Origin: Peptococcaceae bacterium
Lineage (GTDB): Bacteria; Bacillota; DSM-12270; Thermacetogeniales; Thermacetogeniaceae
Direction of reading: 5' to 3'
Length of the DNA stretch: 6,641 nt
Assembly (NCBI GenBank): GCA_003160265.1
Contig: PLQY01000024.1
Location: 6,122 to 12,762 of the forward strand
Below, piece after piece: positions 4,811 through 6,641 of the stretch. A model generated the notes under the pieces. That model saw only the letters and a program-made list of their open reading frames with translations, was not told the origin of the DNA and did not search any database. Position numbers and translations under genes: made by a program. Position 1 is the stretch's first letter; the number at the start of each line of letters is the position of its first letter.

Positions 4811-4869
4811 AGCTGGCTCTTGGCTTCAGAGGGGGACTGCTTTTCCCCCACTGAAGCCAAGAGCCAGTT
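4811..4869 (+). repeat. Long near-perfect intergenic hairpin after phnD
   Basis: AGCTGGCTCTTGGCTTCAG (4811-4829) pairs over its full length with CTGAAGCCAAGAGCCAGTT (4851-4869), with one G-T pair. After an A-A mismatch, GGGGGA pairs with TCCCCC around the loop CTGCTTT (4837-4843). With about 25 pairs it should block 3' exonucleases and may keep phnD mRNA more abundant than phnCE mRNA. No T-run follows, so it is not a standard terminator. Confidence 0.85.
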
Positions 4870-4875
4870 AATTAG

Positions 4876-4926
4876 GGGCGCGCCCAGAGGGCACCCGGCC
4901 TTATCTCACCGCTTCAGAGGAAGCGG
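4876..4926 (+). repeat. Two further small palindromes before phnC
   Basis: GGGCGCGCCC (4876-4885) is a perfect 10-bp palindrome. CCGCTTC (4909-4915) pairs with GAAGCGG (4920-4926) around AGAG. With the long hairpin they fill much of the 237-base gap between phnD and phnC, which holds no convincing gene. Confidence 0.6.
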
Positions 4927-5031
4927 GGGCATTAGAGCGGGTAGTCATCTGTGGTCAAGGTCAACCAGATCCATGATGAATGAGAAGGGTTGTCTCGACG
5001 CCCCTCCCCCAATTTTAAAGGAGGTTTGAGC

Positions 5032-5817
5032 GTGGCCCTGTTGGAATTGAAAAACGTCACCAAATATTATAGCGGTACGACACCGGCCCTGGCTGGTGTC
5101 AGCTTTTCTGTCAACGATGGTGAGTTTGTTTCCGTGATCGGTTCTTCAGGATCGGGTAAATCAACACTTCTCCGTTGTATTAACCGGATGGTCGAGGTGA
5201 CCAGTGGGGAGATCTCCTTCGGAGGTGTTGTTGTTTCCAGGCTGGGGAAAAAGGATCTGCGGAAAGTAAGAACAAAAATCGGTATGATCTTTCAACAGTT
5301 CAACCTGGTTGACCGGATGAGCGTGATCGAGAACGTGCTTCATGGCAGGCTTGGTTATAAGTCAACCCTGGCGGGTGTTTTGGGTAGATACACCCACGAG
5401 GAGAAATGGCAGGCCTTGAAGGTTATCCAGATGCTGGGCCTGGAGCAGCAGGTTTATCAGAGGTGCGACCAGTTAAGCGGCGGCCAGAAACAACGGGTGG
5501 GCATCGCCAGGGCGCTGGTGCAGAACCCCAAAATGATCTTGTGCGACGAGCCGATAGCTTCGCTGGACCCCAGATCTGCGAAGATTATCATGGACCACCT
5601 GAGAAGTATCTGCACAGACATCGGCATGACCCTGGTCATCAGCTTGCACCAGGTAGATATGGCTCTGAAGTATACCGACCGAATTATCGGCCTTAACAGG
5701 GGAGTAGTGGTTTTTGACGGGACGCCGGGCGAACTGACCAGTCAGCGGAGTGCGGAGATCTATGCCAGGGAACCCAAAGATGTAAATATTAATCTGGGAG
5801 AGAGAAATGCAAGCTGA
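5032..5817 (+). CDS. phnC: Phosphonate-type ABC transporter ATP-binding protein
   Basis: This 261-residue cytoplasmic ATPase powers import through PhnE. All ABC landmarks are present: Walker A GSSGSGKST (37-45), Q-loop Gln88 in MIFQQFNLV, signature LSGGQKQRV (148-156), Walker B MILCDE (168-173), D-loop SLD (177-179) and switch His206 in SLHQVDMALKYTDR. That last segment, together with FNLVDRMSVIENVLHGRLG, is characteristic of the PhnC subfamily. The length is normal for PhnC. The start is GTG 5032, seven bases after AAAGGAGGT (5017-5025). The phnE start overlaps the last 11 bases of this gene, so the two are translationally coupled and form one transporter with the phnD product. Confidence 0.95.
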   Translation: MALLELKNVTKYYSGTTPALAGVSFSVNDGEFVSVIGSSGSGKSTLLRCINRMVEVTSGEISFGGVVVSRLGKKDLRKVRTKIGMIFQQFNLVDRMSVIENVLHGRLGYKSTLAGVLGRYTHEEKWQALKVIQMLGLEQQVYQRCDQLSGGQKQRVGIARALVQNPKMILCDEPIASLDPRSAKIIMDHLRSICTDIGMTLVISLHQVDMALKYTDRIIGLNRGVVVFDGTPGELTSQRSAEIYAREPKDVNINLGERNAS

Positions 5818-6592
5818 TGTTTTCACCAGGCGCAGGAACAACGCTTTGATCTTCTTTGCCTTGCTAGCTATCCTGACGGCAGGCTCGATCATCATCACCC
5901 AGTACGATGTGCAGAAAGGGTTCACCAGCATCGCCAGGGCCTTGATCTGGGGAGCGTCCAACTTTTATCCCGATGCCAGGTCGCTCACGAAACTGCCCGA
6001 TATTTTGGTCAAATTGCGGGAAACGGTGCTGATGTCTATCGCTGCAACCAGCGTAGCTGCGATCTTTTCCCTGCTCTTGGCAGTGGCCGGATCGCGCACC
6101 ACGAGGATATGCAGCTCGTTTACCGTGATCGCCAGGGGAATCGCCTCATTCTTTCGCAACGTACCTCTGGTGGCCTGGGCCATGATTTTAATGTTAGCAT
6201 TCAGCCAAAGCTCGTTAACAGGTTTTCTGGCCTTGTTTTTTGGTTCGCTCGGATTTCTGACGCGTGCATTTATGGAAACGATCGATGAAGTTGGCGAGAA
6301 CACAGTTGAAGCCCTGAAGTCAACCGGGGCGGCGTATTTTCCCGTTATATTCCAAGCTGTTTTGCCTGCCAGCATGCCCCAGGTGGTTAGTTGGTTATTG
6401 TTCATGGTTGAAACCAATATTCGTGACGCCACGCTGGTTGGGCTGCTCACCGGCACGGGTATCGGGTTTTCCTTCGACGTCTACTATAATGCTTTCAACT
6501 ACCATGCGGCCAGCCTGGTGGTGATTGTCATCGTGATCACGGTTCTCATTGTGGAAATGGTTTCTAATGGCGTAAGAAGGGTGATCTTGTGA
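5807..6592 (+). CDS. phnE: Phosphonate-type ABC transporter permease
   Basis: This 261-residue inner-membrane permease forms the channel of the importer, probably as a homodimer because only one permease is seen. Hydrophobic segments lie at about 12-31, 73-95, 117-133, 138-153, 189-202 and 235-253, giving about six membrane spans. The cytoplasmic EAA loop that docks onto PhnC is at 167-187 (VEALKSTGAAYFPVIFQAVLP, with E168-A169, G174 and P187). FRNVPLVAWAMIL and ETNIRDATLVGLLTGTGIG are typical of PhnE. The start is ATG 5807, overlapping the end of phnC by 11 bases with GGGAG just upstream. Its stop overlaps the start of the next gene by four bases. Confidence 0.94.
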   Translation: MQADVFTRRRNNALIFFALLAILTAGSIIITQYDVQKGFTSIARALIWGASNFYPDARSLTKLPDILVKLRETVLMSIAATSVAAIFSLLLAVAGSRTTRICSSFTVIARGIASFFRNVPLVAWAMILMLAFSQSSLTGFLALFFGSLGFLTRAFMETIDEVGENTVEALKSTGAAYFPVIFQAVLPASMPQVVSWLLFMVETNIRDATLVGLLTGTGIGFSFDVYYNAFNYHAASLVVIVIVITVLIVEMVSNGVRRVIL

Positions 6593-6641
6593 TTGAGATC
6601 GAGAGCATAGGTATAGAGCCGGGTACCCACCCAGCCGCGCT
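6589..6641 (+). CDS. Start of a fourth operon gene, product unknown (partial)
   Basis: GTG 6589 overlaps the phnE stop in a GTGA arrangement, with AAGGGTG (about 6577-6583) as ribosome binding site. Seventeen codons are visible before the window ends; they read IEIESIGIEPGTHPAA after the start residue. The lack of an early hydrophobic stretch argues against a second permease. The tight overlap implies cotranscription with the transporter and hence a possible role in using the imported substrate, but the fragment is too short to assign. Confidence 0.55.
   Translation, partial: MIEIESIGIEPGTHPAA

Noticed and set aside
4811..4869. Long hairpin as an intrinsic terminator of phnD
   Set aside because: The stem is followed by AATTAGGGGCG, not a T-run, so termination here is not supported.
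4748..5029. Plus-strand frame of 93 codons between phnD and phnC
   Set aside because: It overlaps the phnD end and runs through the long hairpin and other palindromes; the product has no protein-like pattern.
5473..6456. Minus-strand frames of about 160 codons opposite phnC and phnE
   Set aside because: They are antisense shadows of genes with complete ABC transporter motifs.

Overview
The window reads as a stretch of chromosome from an anaerobic, spore-former-type Firmicute (Clostridia, perhaps Peptococcaceae such as Pelotomaculum or Desulfotomaculum). This rests on the moderately high GC content, strong AGGAGG-type ribosome binding sites, frequent GTG and TTG starts, the paired ACT/UPF0210 genes, and a Bacillus-style Pho box. 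The genus is only a guess.

Layout. (1) Positions 1-1155, minus strand: a two-gene operon of a small ACT-domain protein (UPF0237) followed by a UPF0210 (DUF711/PFL family) protein that runs off the left edge. (2) About 1409-1635: the skeleton of an IS200/IS605-type element. It has a left-end hairpin, a TATAAT promoter, the first ~20 codons of tnpB and a right-end hairpin, with the rest of tnpB deleted. (3) 1711-2532: NAD kinase (nadK), directly downstream of that element. (4) 2525-2616: heptamer repeats in inverted orientation, then a gene-poor stretch with a perfect CACGTG-centred palindrome. (5) 2899-3345: an unrecognised, all-helical 148-residue protein closed by a good intrinsic terminator. 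(6) 3411-6641: a phosphonate/phosphite/phosphate-type ABC transporter operon (phnD, phnC, phnE, plus a fourth overlapping partial gene).

The transporter region is the most informative part. Four TTNANA-type hexamers at exact 11-bp spacing, followed by a CATAAT -10, form a textbook Bacillus-type PhoP-activated promoter, so phosphate starvation probably switches the operon on. Between that promoter and phnD lies a palindrome with a GTCTAGAC core, typical of GntR/HutC-family operators. It is followed by the first 26 codons of what looks like a GntR/HutC regulator, stopped by an apparent single-base insertion and then decayed. The operon thus seems to have lost a local repressor while keeping its operator and the global phosphate control. 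A long 25-bp hairpin between phnD and phnC may set the ratio of binding protein to membrane components.

I see no defence system, CRISPR array, tRNA or rRNA. The notable signals are regulatory and evolutionary: the Pho box, the regulator fossil with its operator, the internally deleted IS605-like element that may now supply a promoter to nadK, and the inverted heptamer repeats.
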